A DNA stretch of 64,000 bases, taken from assembly GCA_009746045.1 (NCBI GenBank), contig RPFO01000072.1, forward strand, positions 4,404,245 through 4,468,244. The letters are read 5' to 3'. Position 1 is the stretch's first letter; each line of letters opens with the position of its first letter. Positions 1 through 9,246 of the stretch are shown in pieces. The translations under genes and the position numbers were made by a program. The stretch is from Mesostigma viride. Its lineage: Eukaryota; Streptophyta; Mesostigmatophyceae; Mesostigmatales; Mesostigmataceae. The notes under the pieces were generated by a model that was not told the origin of the DNA, made no database searches, and saw only the letters and a program-made list of their open reading frames with translations.

Positions 1-533
1 CATTCCCCATTCCCCATTCCCCATTCCCCATTCCCCATTCCCATTCCCCATTCCCCATTCCCCATTCCCCATTCCCCATTCCCCATTCCCCATTCCCATT
101 CCCCATTCCCCATTCCCCATTCCCCATTCCCCATTCCCCATTCCCCATTCCCCATTCCCCATTCCCCATTCCCCATTCCCCATTCCCCATTCCCCATTCC
201 CCATTCCCCATTCCCCATTCCCCATTCCCATTCCCCATTCCCCATTCCCCATTCCCCATTCCCCATTCCCTATTCCCCATTCCCCATTCCCCATTCCCCA
301 TTCCCCATTCCCTATTCCCTATTCCCCATTGCCCATTCCCCATTCCCCATTCCCCATTCCCCATTCCCCATTCCCCATTCCCCATTCCCCATTCCCCATT
401 CCCCATTCCCCATTCCCATTCCCCATTCCCCATTCCCCATTCCCCATTCCCCATTCCCCATTCCCCATTCCCCATTCCCCATTCCCCATTCCCCATTCCC
501 CATTCCCTATTCCCTATTCCCTATTCCCTTCCC
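1..533. repeat. (CATTCCC)n satellite
   Basis: This is a tandem array of the 7-bp unit CATTCCC with scattered 6-bp units (one C short) and a few CATTCCT variants near 270, 310 and 505-530. It runs off the left edge of the window. It lies directly upstream of a splice acceptor and exon (638-901), so it probably occupies the last intron of the gene entering from the left. Translations through it are artefacts of the repeat. Confidence 0.97.
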
Positions 534-637
534 TCGTACCCTATTATTCCTTTGTGTATTCCCTTTCTGCCTTCTTCCTTATCCCCTTCTCCCTGTCTAT
601 TTTTCTCATCCTGTCGCGCAACCCTTGTCATCACCAG

Positions 638-901
638 GACAAGGCCTGGTCGGAGACGTCAGCCACCGAGCTCTCGCGGCTGCTGACCTGGCTGATGGTC
701 GTCGGCTACAGCCTGCGTGTGATGGAGGTGCGCTATGACCTGGACCGCTTTGTCCAGCTGCCTAGCGACACCGGCAGCAACAGCAGCAATAACGGAGGCA
801 GCAACAATGGCGGAAACGGAGGGCCTCCTGGGACAGACATGTGGCAGCTGCCGCCTGGGGCCCCTGGCCCGGGGAACGGCAGTGGGGGGAGCTGGCTGTG
901 A
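638..901 (+). CDS. Terminal exon of an unidentified gene entering from the left
   Basis: A pyrimidine-rich stretch (540-632) ends in a TCACCAG acceptor at 637, followed by an open frame to TGA at 899-901. The first 40 or so residues (DKAWSETSATELSRLL..., then WLMVVGYSLRVMEVRYDLD) look like ordinary amphipathic helical coding sequence. The last 45 residues are low complexity, rich in Ser, Asn, Gly and Pro. The reading frame happens to stay open back into the CATTCCC satellite, but the change in composition and the acceptor argue that coding begins at 638. I do not recognise the family. Coding status is inferred from composition and splice context only; upstream exons lie outside the window. 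Confidence 0.55.
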   Translation, partial: DKAWSETSATELSRLLTWLMVVGYSLRVMEVRYDLDRFVQLPSDTGSNSSNNGGSNNGGNGGPPGTDMWQLPPGAPGPGNGSGGSWL

Positions 902-1282
902 CGACTGCGATTGTGGGTGGGGAGAGTACATATGTGAGACGACCCACGCGCCGGGTAAAACAGCCCATTTGGTACAGCAGGGGCCAGGGATGGATTCTGG
1001 GACACTCCCATCACTACCAAGTAATGGCGACCTCGAAGGTTTTGGAGGTCTTCACTGCTCTTGAGTATGCCATAGTCAATCCGTGGCTGTCAACCGCGCC
1101 CTGTTACCATGTTGAGGTGCACATGGTTGTGGTGGCCCGTGCTCAGGATGTTGAAGTATACCTGGGTTTGGTTTAGTTGGTAGCCTTAGGTTGCTTATAG
1201 AGCTGGTACAGGCGATGGGCTATCTATTGCTGTTGACTGTGCTGCAGTTTCATCCAGTTTCTGTGGCAATGGCTCTGTATGT
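902..1282. other. Intergenic, no feature recognised
   Basis: Unique-looking sequence after the stop of the preceding exon, probably its 3' UTR and flank. Short frames here show no domain or codon pattern I trust. Confidence 0.5.
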
Positions 1283-1529
1283 AAATATCAACCAGCGCAG
1301 GCCAGAAATCGGGAGAATCCGGACCATGGTAAGCTCGAGCCTGCCGTTATCTTGTCCGCGTTTTCGAGTCGTTCATGATGATGAATATGAATGGAGATGG
1401 AAATGTGTAGCCTTGTGCATTGAAATTATGGTTGGCTTACGTGTAGAGCGACTATAGATGACCTAGGCGGTGGGGCCGGAAACAGCTTGCTTGATCAGGG
1501 CGTGTGTTTCGAGCCTAACTGGCCGATAA
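1283..1529 (-). repeat. Dispersed repeat R1, long copy
   Basis: About 240 bp, from CAACCAGCGCAGGCCAGAA to the GCCTAACTGGCC region near 1529. It is closely similar to 5992-6233 and, inverted, to 7962-8195. Shorter copies at 1591, 14591, 24612, 60566 and 60893 all share the same end (GAGACAACCAGCGC) and vary at the other. That pattern, a fixed 3' end and variable 5' truncation when read on the opposite strand, is typical of a retroposed family, so I give the minus strand. No coding capacity is visible. Confidence 0.8.
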
Positions 1530-1590
1530 ATACATGAAAATCTTGTGAGTGCAAGCCGGTGGGTCCCCAAGGATGTAATGAATAGCCTGT

Positions 1591-1650
1591 ATCAAAGAGA
1601 CAACCAGCGCAGGCCAGAAATCGGGAGAATCCGGACCATGGTAGCCTGTA
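1591..1650 (-). repeat. Dispersed repeat R1, short copy
   Basis: Starts TATCAAAGAGACAACCAGC and matches the first 55 or so bases of the long R1 copies up to GGACCATGGTAGC, then diverges. It shares the fixed end of the family and is truncated at the variable end. Confidence 0.8.
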
Positions 1651-1689
1651 TAGATAGATGTTGTAGTTAGTTGCTGTTAGATAGATGTC

Positions 1690-1819
1690 GTAGGTAGCTG
1701 ATGTAGATAGATTAGACCGGTAGGACTGTTTGCACCCACCCATCCATCCATCGGGGTTAATGCTCCGTGACTCCCCAACGGGAGCACGAGTCTAATTAAT
1801 TAATTAATTAATTAATTAA
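1690..1819 (+). mobile_element. 3' end of non-LTR element family F1 with hairpin and (TTAA)n tail
   Basis: The 3' UTR shares the motifs AGACCGGTAGGA, TGTTTGCACC and CATCCATCGGGGTTAA with the ends at 9115-9246 and 11795-11934. It finishes with a hairpin at 1761-1790 (GTGCTCC or a close variant pairing with GGAGCAC around GACTCCCCAACG), then a (TTAA/AATT)n tail at 1793-1819. The tail abuts the DNA element starting at 1820. The body of the retroelement is absent (5' truncated). Confidence 0.75.
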
Positions 1820-3695
1820 GGGGAGGTGGCACCCCAAAACCCTTAAAAATTGACATATGGTAATATCACTTGAAATCCATTTGCACAACCCAAAGTTATG
1901 ATTGGGGGCACTAAATAACATCTCTAGTGAGTTGTCCATGCACTTGTTGGGGGTACTACCCCCATATATACGCCGATAATGCGCTATAAATAGCAAAAGA
2001 CGCTCATTAGGGCTGGGTATGCCCCAGCCAATGCACACATTTATTTACAAAACTGCCTGCAGCGTTTTTAGTTCCCTGAGTTTGTAGCTTGCTGAGCTAT
2101 TTACATCATGAAAAGGGCAAAACCTCGAACAGTTATTAATTTCCCCGCAAAATGACCCTTTTTTTACCGGACATTGGGAATAACTTTTTATAAACACGTC
2201 AAAAAAATACTTTTTCCTGCAGCGAAAATCCGTCTAACAGGGGGACAACTGTGTTCCAAGTCCCAGGTCATTCCGACAAGTCTAGCTCAAGTTATAAGGT
2301 TTTGCGTGCTAAATCCTGAACATACGCTAAATGAGGTTTTTCTGTGTATAAGGTCACCTAGACATGATGTTTTCCATCCAAGAAGCCAAAAAACATGCCC
2401 AACTCGATCACACAACATAAGAAAAGGCTAGGCACCTCATCTGCCCTCCCCTGCCCTCAGCATGGCCAGCCTTGCCAGCGTGGGCATAGCAACACCATCG
2501 CTAGGCATACACGCACCAAGAGAGCATACACTATGCTCAGCCCAAGGTTACCATGTAAATTTATGCCAAGAACTCAGCAAGTGTACGTGTAAAAACCTTA
2601 GAAAGAATGCCCAAGCAATAGAGGCAACTGCAGCCTGCAAACTTGGCGGCAAATCATACATGCTGTCTGCCAAGCATTCACATCCTATCCAGCTTGCCTT
2701 GCTGCACACATAGCAGTGAAGTCATAGCTCAAGGAAAGCAATGGAAACACCTATCTAATGCAATGCCACTCATGCAGTATGGCCAGCAAAAGAACCACTC
2801 TCACCTTCCTTTCCAATATGGCAATTTGCTAAGAAGCTGATGCCAGCTTGTTAGCCTCTAGGCACATGCCGGATGTCGTTACTAAAACAGGCGTGTCAGA
2901 TCCGGCACATAACAAAGCGTCTGAGCAAGCTCATGTCCAAAGGGAGATGAAAACAAATGTCAACACATTACCAACAACTTGACCTCGGCGCCTGAAGCAT
3001 GCCAGCCACAAACTACACGAAATTGTACGAAATTGCTAGGAATCTGACGATGCAACCGAAAGAAATGGAGCGCTTCCTGCAGGGAAACTGCCCGAAAAAA
3101 GGGCGAAAGGCCGACGTTAATGCACCTGCCTGCGTGGAAATGTTTCATGCATAAACTGGCACGCAAGCTCGAACAATAAAAGACATCATCCATTGATCAG
3201 GCGATCAAGGAAGGTGCGCCTTCCGTGAATACGTCGAAGGCGACCTGCGCAGGCCTGCGTAGGTTCTTACCTTGAATGCCGGAAATGTAAAAGAAACCGG
3301 GAAGCTTCGGCACAAACTCGACAACACCATCAATTTAGCCTCATAATCGCTCTTTAGAGCCTACGTTGCCTCACAATCGCTGCCGTAAAACTGCATTAAA
3401 TTTCATGATCCGCAAGAGAAATTATATCCTGGACCCCCGCGCCCGTAGCCGTTCGAGAAATGAGCGATATTGCAAACCGTAAACTTTCCGCCATGAAATG
3501 AGGTCATCGACTAATCTTCTGCGAAATTCATGCATTTTTTCTAGCTTTTTAGATGCCATATCGATTAATATTGCCTGAAGGCAAGCCGCCATGGCCACCT
3601 CCGCGAGGGTTGAGCGGTCCGGGCACACATTATACACCGTACGGACGGTACCGCGAATTTTTTGGCGCGGAAAATATTCGGCGCGCCACGTCCCC
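1820..3695 (-). mobile_element. TTAA-flanked terminal-inverted-repeat element, copy A
   Basis: The left end GGGGAGGTGGCACCCC (1820) and right end ...GGCGCGCCACGTCCCC (3695) are imperfect inverted repeats (shared GGGGA-GTGGC-C), each flanked by TTAA. The same two ends bound copy B at 11935-14572 in the opposite orientation. The first 300 or so bases (1820-2050) and 2225-2560 match the right half of B in reverse complement. Read 5' to 3' the element runs on the minus strand, starting at the GGGGACGTGGCGCGCC end. TTAA duplication is the hallmark of piggyBac-type insertion, but both copies sit in (TTAA)n tracts, so the duplication itself is not proof. No intact transposase is visible; copy A lacks the PHD segment found in B. 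Confidence 0.75.
3422..3592 (-). CDS. Possible 5' exon/ORF of element A
   Basis: A 57-codon frame starts at the ATG inside GAGGTGGCCATGGCG, a context conserved in copy B (GAAGTGGCCATGGCG at 12026-12043), about 100 bp from the element end. The peptide is basic and helical (MASKKLEKMHEFRRR..., WRKVYGLQYRSF). Conservation of the start context at the same distance from both element ends suggests that the element's gene begins here. I cannot assign a family; in B the frame closes after a few codons. Confidence 0.35.
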   Translation of the reverse strand: MAACLQAILIDMASKKLEKMHEFRRRLVDDLISWRKVYGLQYRSFLERLRARGSRI

Positions 3696-3760
3696 TTAAT
3701 TAATTAATAGCCTGACTATCTTTTTGAACCTGACTGCGTCACGTGAGCATATATCAGGTG
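3696..3760 (-). repeat. Degenerate F2 retroelement 3' end
   Basis: A (TTAA)n tract at 3696-3708 is followed by TGACTGCGTCACGTGAGCATA (3730-3750). This is half of the CACGTGAC-GCA-GTCACGTG hairpin that precedes the TTAA tail at 25768-25806 and 28506-28545. Read on the minus strand it is a decayed hairpin plus tail. Confidence 0.5.
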
Positions 3761-3918
3761 AGCACAAACGATCCTCAAGAAATGGTACGTGCTGGAGTGG
3801 GGTGGGTGCCTAGCTAACCTCTAGTTGTAGAGTTGCGGGCGCGCCACAGCGGGAACTGCTGTAGGTTCACTTACACCCATGTAACTGGCTACTCCACCGG
3901 CACATGCAGAAATTATCT

Positions 3919-4111
3919 GGCGGAGCCAATTTTCGGAAGAACCGTTAGGTTCGCCAGAATTGGCGAAGCTTATAAGGCCGTACACGTGAGAAAACATAGG
4001 AATAGGGGATGAAAATCCGTCAATCCATCCATCCATACATACATACATCCACCGAATTTGTCCCGAATTTGCAAGCATAAGGGTGAGGTTCTTCCGAAAA
4101 TTGGCTCCGCC
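3919..4111. repeat. Perfect 25-bp inverted repeat with about 143-bp spacer
   Basis: GGCGGAGCCAATTTTCGGAA(GAACC) at 3919-3943 recurs as its exact reverse complement at 4087-4111. The spacer contains CATCCATC/ACATACAT microsatellite. It could form a foldback structure. No terminal or target duplication identifies it as a transposon. Confidence 0.85.
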
Positions 4112-4192
4112 GTAGAGTTTCAACGGGCAAGTTGCAAACACGCACGTTACTTGATTGATGCACAAGCACGCATCGCATCAGTCTATTACGTT

Positions 4193-4410
4193 AGGCTGAA
4201 CTCACAGGTCCGGGGAACAGGTGTGCGAACGGGTGTGCGAACGTGTGTGCGAACAGGCCGAGTCGGGCCGAGCTAATTATAGGACCGACCTGTTCGCACA
4301 AGCGTTCGCAACTGGACCAACCCGTTCGCCAACTCCGGGGTTTTGGAAAGTTGGCGAACGGGTGTGCGAACGGGTGTGCGAACGTGTGTGCGAACAGCAG
4401 ATGGCGCGAA
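4193..4410. repeat. GTGTGCGAAC cluster with foldback arms
   Basis: Two blocks of the motif GGTGTGCGAAC / GTGTGTGCGAAC (4217-4256 and 4360-4396) flank oppositely oriented CGTTCGC motifs (4290-4345), so the region can fold on itself. A related block lies inverted at 11569-11700, including the flanking motif AACTCACAGGTCCGGGG. The repetition therefore belongs to a dispersed element. Short frames across it are repeat translations. Confidence 0.7.
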
Positions 4411-4479
4411 ACGATGGACTAGGCGACCAAAATCACCTCGTTCTCGCGGGAAGCTAGGCGAGGCATGCGTATGGTGGTG

Positions 4480-5990
4480 GCTGGCAGCCATCAATTAATT
4501 AATAATTTGGTTATTTACACGTCGACTTCGTCTCGTGGGCACACACCGCGTCCTTAGCAGGTGGAAATGGAATGCATATGGGATGAATGACTGTCTAGCT
4601 TCTAGTCGCGAAGCCGCGGGCACCACGGCCGACTCGAACCCGCCTGGTTTTCTTATCATAGGCGGAGTCCTTCTAAACTAGCCGAAAAAAGGTGAAGGCA
4701 GTCCTAGCCAGCAACTGAAGAGTTAGGCCCTGCCAGCGCCTCGGATAGCAGCGCGGGCGACGTATCTTCTATGCAACCTGCGGCGGAAGGCGATTGCGGC
4801 GTCAATCAAATACGGCAGAACCAACTTCAGCCGAGCTTGCTATAATCGTTCCGGCATCAACGTAAAAAATTCCACTCGTCAGATATTGCATGCTGGCGTT
4901 GCGGATAGGGAGACGCGGCCGTCCGACGGTAGGGCGGTGGATGTGTTGGTTTGCACGAACTGTCACGTTGAACTCGACGCATGCTGTTCAATGATTCATG
5001 ACGTTGGACGGTGGGTCAAACAATTTTTTTGGAATGTTTTCAAGGCATCCTCCCTCTGCAACTCATCAATCATGCAGCCACATGTAGGTGACCTCGCCGT
5101 CCAATGTTTTGTCTCATAAGGTGCCATATCATGTCAGTCTTCTTTATAAAAACATCGCCGTCACGTCTTTGCGACTATGGCCAGTGTGTCGAGGAGGATG
5201 GCGCTTAGCAAGCGATAATTTGAGGTAAAATCATTAGACATGTGAGTTCAGCCCATTGTGTTATCTTGATATCAGGTGGCCTAAGCCTTAAACCATCTGG
5301 TATAATCCATCAGATCAATCATGCCCTGGGCAGCCCCTTGGCTTTCTTGCGGTGGCATGGTATGCCTACTAGGAATGAAGTGCCTTCCAGCCCAGTCAGT
5401 ACACATATGGAATGGGAGGGGTTGTATAAGAGGTGGAGGGGCTGTTGTGGCATGCATAGCTGAAGTGCACAGAATCTGGCCCTATACTAACATAAAGTTG
5501 TGTGCGTGTATTCTCTTTTTCCTTCTTCGTTTGTTTTACTTCCCCCTCAAACCCTTTTTGCTTTGTTATCGTCTGTCTCCCTCCATGCAGGTCTTCCTAC
5601 AGATAGCCACGCGGCTCCCGACAAATCAGTGAGACAAGTATTCCTGGACGCATGGCGGTCTTACGTCGTGTGAGGACTACTAGTAGTCGTCTGAGAGGAA
5701 AGGCGCGAAGATCATGGGGGGGGGTCTGTAGGAAGACATACGTGGAAGGAGAGAGAATGGTGAACACAAAAGGGCTGACCGGGTGGTGGATGGAAAATAA
5801 TAAAAGTTAAAATAAAAAATAAAAAGGGGATGAGAAGAAGAATAAACAAAAGGGACAAAGAGGTCATTGCTGGGATATGACAATTAATAGGCAATACGTT
5901 GGGCTAAGGGTCAGGGGTTTCTAGTTCGTAGTTTGAGCGCCCGTGGTTCCCAGGATCTCCATCCCAACAATCTGGGTCAAACGCCTCCTA
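4480..5990. other. Non-coding stretch; one degenerate TTAA tail
   Basis: At 4490-4545 a short TTAA repeat followed by ACACGTCGACTTCGTCTCGTGGG looks like a strongly diverged F2 hairpin end on the minus strand. From 4620 to 5990 I see no gene: only a pyrimidine-rich tract near 5500-5590 and AT-rich sequence near 5800-5890. Confidence 0.4.
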
Positions 5991-5991
5991 T

Positions 5992-6233
5992 CAAAGAGAC
6001 AACCAGCGCAGGCCAGAAATCGGGAGAATCCGGACCATGGTAGCTCGAGCCTGCCGTTATCTTTTCCGCGTTTTCGAGTCGTTCAGGATGATGAAGATGA
6101 ATGGTGATGGAAATGTGTATCCTTGTGCATTGAAATTATGGCTGGCTTACGTGTGGAGCGACTAGATGACCTAGACGGTGGGGCCGGAAACAGCATGCTT
6201 GATCAGGGCGTGTGTTTCTAGCCTAACTGGCCG
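5992..6233 (-). repeat. Dispersed repeat R1, long copy
   Basis: Starts TATCAAAGAGACAACCAGCG and runs to GCCTAACTGGCCG. It is nearly identical to the copy at 1283-1529 and to the reverse complement of 7962-8195. It is non-coding, and shares the fixed end with all other R1 copies. Confidence 0.85.
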
Positions 6234-6544
6234 GGAGTGTCTAGTGGTGAGCACCATTGCTGCGATCGCTCTCCCACCATTTACGAGGAAATACCCGCAA
6301 ATGGAAAACCACTGAAAAGGTCTAGCTAGTCAGTCATCACGTTAGCCATGCCATGATTCCAAACGTCCAAGAACTGCACACGGTGCAAAGGCAAAAAGCC
6401 GGAGGACAGCACTTTCAAATGTGCGGCGGGAACCAAAAGCCCGCGGATGCCAGAAAACATCGTGTTGCGGCAGCGACGCGACGATGTGGACAACGAATTC
6501 AGTGCCAAGCTCGGAACGGCGGCAAAGGAGATCTGGCATCACAG

Positions 6545-6886
6545 GGTTCAGATGTGCGGAGATACTATGCGATCCAGCCGGTCCACGACCTGTTTGTAGA
6601 GCTTGTGCCAAGGGGCAGCACCGAACAGATGTGGGTGACGTTGCAAAAAACATCGGACTTGTCGGAGCATAATGGCTCGGTCATAGTCTTTGACCAATAA
6701 ACGCTGCAAGAGTTCAACAAGAGTCGTGATGAAATCAACACGATAAGAACAAAGACGGGAAAAACGATGTAACTGAGAAAGAACAACACCATATTTTGCC
6801 GTGTGGGAAAGGAGACTGTGAATATCGGGGTAACGAATAAAAGGAATTTGCTGGTATTTAGGATCCTTGCGCTTATCATAGACAGC
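6545..6886 (-). pseudogene. Reverse transcriptase remnant, C-terminal part (split by insertion)
   Basis: On the minus strand the frame reads QQIPFIRYPDIHSLL..., KYGVVLSQLHRFSRLC, then an Arg/Leu-rich helical tail ending at a stop near 6548. This is the region that follows the palm in the same RT type as the fragment at 8454-8821, which ends ...WRTAVYD exactly where this begins (AVYDKRKD). The two halves are in one frame once the 6887-8453 insertion and one copy of the 12-bp duplication ATCATAGACAGC are set aside. The family is probably Penelope-like or a related RT. The downstream endonuclease, if any, is not visible. Confidence 0.7.
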
Positions 6887-6938
6887 ACAGCCGGCAGCCC
6901 CCTCGGCTTCCTCCCTCTGCAAGGATGACATCCGCGCA

Positions 6939-7817
6939 GTGCTGGAGGAGCACGTGACCTGGCCGCTGGCCGAGCAGCTGACATCGCTGAACACCACGCT
7001 CAACACGGTCGAGGCCCGGGTCTCCAACGTGGAAACCAAGGTCGTCCACAAGCTCCAGCCCCAGTTCACGACGCTGCACACCGCGGCACAAGCTTCGGAA
7101 ACGCATGCGGCACTTGTCTCTCGCCTTAACCAGGTGGAGGGCAAGTGTGGCGTGCTCCTGAAGAAGCTTGAGGCCATCACCGCCCACACCGAGGCCCTGG
7201 CCACACAGGTCCCCAAGATAGCGGAGCAGACGGCCACCATTGCATCCCAGCCACCCCGGCAGGATGCTGGCGACCTCCCGCCGCTCTCCTACGCGGACCT
7301 GCTGCGGTCAGCGACCGCCTCCACCACCGACGCCATCGCCACAAAGCTCCAGGAGCTGGAGGACCACCGCCAGGCCCAGCAACGGGAGGTCACCGATCGC
7401 GCTCGCCGCGAGTGCCGAGTGGTGCTACGTCGCTTCCCCCAGAAGCCAGGTGAGACGTCAACCTCTCTTGCTGACGAGCTCAAGAACCAGCTTCTTACCC
7501 TCATGGGCCTGGTAGGTGAGGTAGAACTGCGTGGGTGCCACCGCCTTCCCCACTCACGGGACAAGGCGGCTCCCCCACCAGTCCTACTCACCTTCTCCTC
7601 CCCTGAGGATAAGCAGCGGTTCCTCTCTCGTCGCAAGCGGTTGCACGACCTCACCTGGACGCTGGATGACGACCTCACCCCCGCTCAGCAACAGCAGCGA
7701 CGCGACCTGTGGCCGGAATACCTCCGCCATAAGCAGGACCCCCAGAAGCCCAAGGTGTACTGGAGGGGCGGGGACCTGATGATCAACCACAAGATGTGGA
7801 CGCCCCCAGCGGGCTAG
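6939..7817 (+). CDS. LINE ORF1-like RNA-binding protein (5' truncated element)
   Basis: The frame has 292 codons. Residues 1-105 are heptad-like and would form a coiled coil (LNTTLNTVEARVSNVETKV...), as in the trimerisation region of L1-type ORF1 proteins. There follows a YADLL segment, an RRM-like core (VVLRRFPQKPGETSTSL..., PVLLTF), the LDDDLTPAQQQQRR motif, and a C-terminal strand pair VYWRGGDLMINHKMW. The order RRM, DL(T/S) helix, and W-x-x-G strand matches L1/Tx1-like ORF1 C-terminal domains. It is related to the ORFs at 56634 and 25129 (shared GETSTSL, LDDDLT, VYWRG, HK-W). The true start may have been lost with the 5' truncation. Confidence 0.7.
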   Translation: MLEEHVTWPLAEQLTSLNTTLNTVEARVSNVETKVVHKLQPQFTTLHTAAQASETHAALVSRLNQVEGKCGVLLKKLEAITAHTEALATQVPKIAEQTATIASQPPRQDAGDLPPLSYADLLRSATASTTDAIATKLQELEDHRQAQQREVTDRARRECRVVLRRFPQKPGETSTSLADELKNQLLTLMGLVGEVELRGCHRLPHSRDKAAPPPVLLTFSSPEDKQRFLSRRKRLHDLTWTLDDDLTPAQQQQRRDLWPEYLRHKQDPQKPKVYWRGGDLMINHKMWTPPAG

Positions 7818-7961
7818 AATAGCAATAGCCCTAGCTTGTAACCATTGGCGTCACTGCCGCTAAGGCAGCCATGCCTAGAATGTTGCCTAGCTGTGCCAAC
7901 ACACCTAGTCACGTGCCGCCAACGCACGGTACACAACCAGCCATAGCCTAGTCCTAGTACA

Positions 7962-8195
7962 GCCATGCTCTCCTGATCAAGCATGCTGTTTCCGGCCCCA
8001 CCGTCTAGGTCATCTAGTCGCTCCACACGTAAGCCAGCCATAATTTCAATGCACAAGGATACACATTTCCATCACCATTCATCTTCATCATCCTGAACGA
8101 CTCGAAAACGCGGAAAAGATAACGGCAGGCTCGAGCTACCATGGTCCGGATTCTCCCGATTTCTGGCCTGCGCTGGTTGTCTCTTTGATGCTACG
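7962..8195 (+). repeat. Dispersed repeat R1, long copy inside the half-LINE 3' UTR
   Basis: Reverse complement of 5992-6233, ending GCGCTGGTTGTCTCTTTGAT. It sits between the ORF1 stop (7817) and the hairpin (8403). Either it is a normal part of this 3' UTR, and R1 copies elsewhere derive from it, or it inserted here. Confidence 0.85.
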
Positions 8196-8402
8196 CCCTG
8201 GCTATGTTCAGATTACTTGCCCACGCTCCTTGCTATGATATGCTCACATGGGTCTTATTGCACCCACAGTTTGCCGGATCGTTAGCCTGTCCTTTTAGCT
8301 AGCCGCGCCCGATTGCAGCTGTGGCATGCCTTTGGCATGAAGGAGACTGGGGGTCTCTGCCCTTTCTCCTGTAGTGCACACACAGGGATTAAAAGCACTT
8401 CG

Positions 8403-8453
8403 GTGCTCCGTGACTCCCCAACGGGAGCACGAGTTTAATTAATTAATTAATTA
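8403..8453 (+). promoter_or_regulatory. 3'-terminal hairpin and TTAA-repeat tail of the half-LINE
   Basis: GTGCTCC (8404-8410) pairs with GGAGCAC around a loop containing GACTCCCCAACG. The (TTAA)n tail follows within 5 bases and ends at the target duplication. By analogy with LINEs whose RT recognises a 3' stem-loop, this is a plausible RT recognition element; that role is inferred. Confidence 0.6.
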
Positions 8454-8821
8454 ATCATAGACAGCCGTACGCCAGCCCTTCTTGTTATGGGTAATGTTAA
8501 GATCGAGGTAATTGCAATGAGTATCCTCCGACGTGAGCTTTAATGTGAGGGACGCTTGCGGGTAGATGCCAGGCAGACCAGCGGTGATATACAAATGGGT
8601 TGCGAAATCAGGGTTGTCGAAAGCGATGACATCATCAATGTATCGACATGTATGGATAAAACGCCTGATGAGAACATCATCGTTTGAGGCAATGAGATTC
8701 TCCATGAATGCAAGCTCATAAGTGTATAGATAGAGGTTTGCAAGGAGCCCGGCACAGTTAGTGCCCATAGGGATGCCGACTATAACCAGCTCACTCCAGT
8801 TCATAGGTGGAAGGTGGAAGA
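8454..8821 (-). pseudogene. Reverse transcriptase palm remnant, N-terminal part (split by insertion)
   Basis: The minus strand encodes GIPMGTNCAGLLANLYLYTYE (the conserved block before the active site) and CRYIDDVIAF, carrying the YxDD catalytic motif. Then come a YP-ASLTLKL segment, YLDLNI, and ...WRTAVYD, where the half-LINE interrupts. The PMGTN...YIDD pattern belongs to a widespread RT group in algae, fungi and animals, probably Penelope-like. The fragment is cut off upstream near 8821 by a TATCAAGGAGACAACCAG motif (R1 fixed end). It joins in frame to 6545-6886. Confidence 0.75.
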
Positions 8822-9114
8822 GTGTATCAAGGAGACAACCAGAGATGGAAGAGTGTATAAGTAAGTTTTATTGAGTCAGACAACTATTCATTTTATTAAG
8901 TGAGACAACCATTCATGGACGCAAGTAGTGAAAATAAAAAGAAAAGAAGAATGATAGACAAGTAGCACATGATAAGAACATCGTAAGATTACGTTAAAGT
9001 AAAGATAAAGAATGCCCAGGTCCCGGCCAAGGACAATGAACCCGCCTCCTGTTGTGGGGAAGAAGCCTACTTGCGCCTACATGGGAAGAATGGCCTAAGC
9101 GACCTAGGAATGCG
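8822..9114. other. AT-rich non-coding stretch
   Basis: Begins with a minimal R1-like end (TATCAAGGAGACAACCAG) repeated in diverged form near 8890. Otherwise it is A/T-rich sequence with no gene. Confidence 0.4.
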
Positions 9115-9246
9115 ACCTAGGATCTGGCTCCATCTAGATACAATAGACCAGTAGGAGTGTGTGCATACCGCCCCCTTCAAGCCATCCATTGGGGTTAATA
9201 CTCCGTGACTCCCCAACGGGAGCACGAGTTTTATTAATTAATTAAT
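9115..9246 (+). mobile_element. F1 retroelement 3' end with hairpin and TTAA tail
   Basis: It has the 3' UTR motifs TCCATCTAGATA, ATAGACCAGTAGGA and CATTGGGGTTAATA. After them come the CTCC...GACTCCCCAACGGGAG hairpin (9201-9228) and the tail TTATTAATTAATTAA (9231-9246). It is severely 5' truncated. Confidence 0.75.

Larger units (their letters stand above)
6887..8453 (+). mobile_element. ORF1-only non-LTR retroposon (half-LINE), 5' truncated, with 12-bp TSD
   Basis: Bounded by the direct repeat ATCATAGACAGC at 6875-6886 and 8454-8465. It contains an ORF1-like frame (6939-7817), about 600 bp of 3' UTR that includes an inverted R1 copy, the family hairpin at 8403-8430, and a (TTAA)n tail at 8435-8453. 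No reverse transcriptase lies between ORF1 and the tail. It interrupts an RT gene of another family, so it is the younger insertion. The 12-bp duplication and tail are direct evidence of target-primed integration. Confidence 0.85.

Noticed and set aside
1-533. Telomeric repeat
   Set aside because: The unit CATTCCC/GGGAATG does not match known plant, algal or protist telomere units, and unique exon sequence follows as if within a gene.
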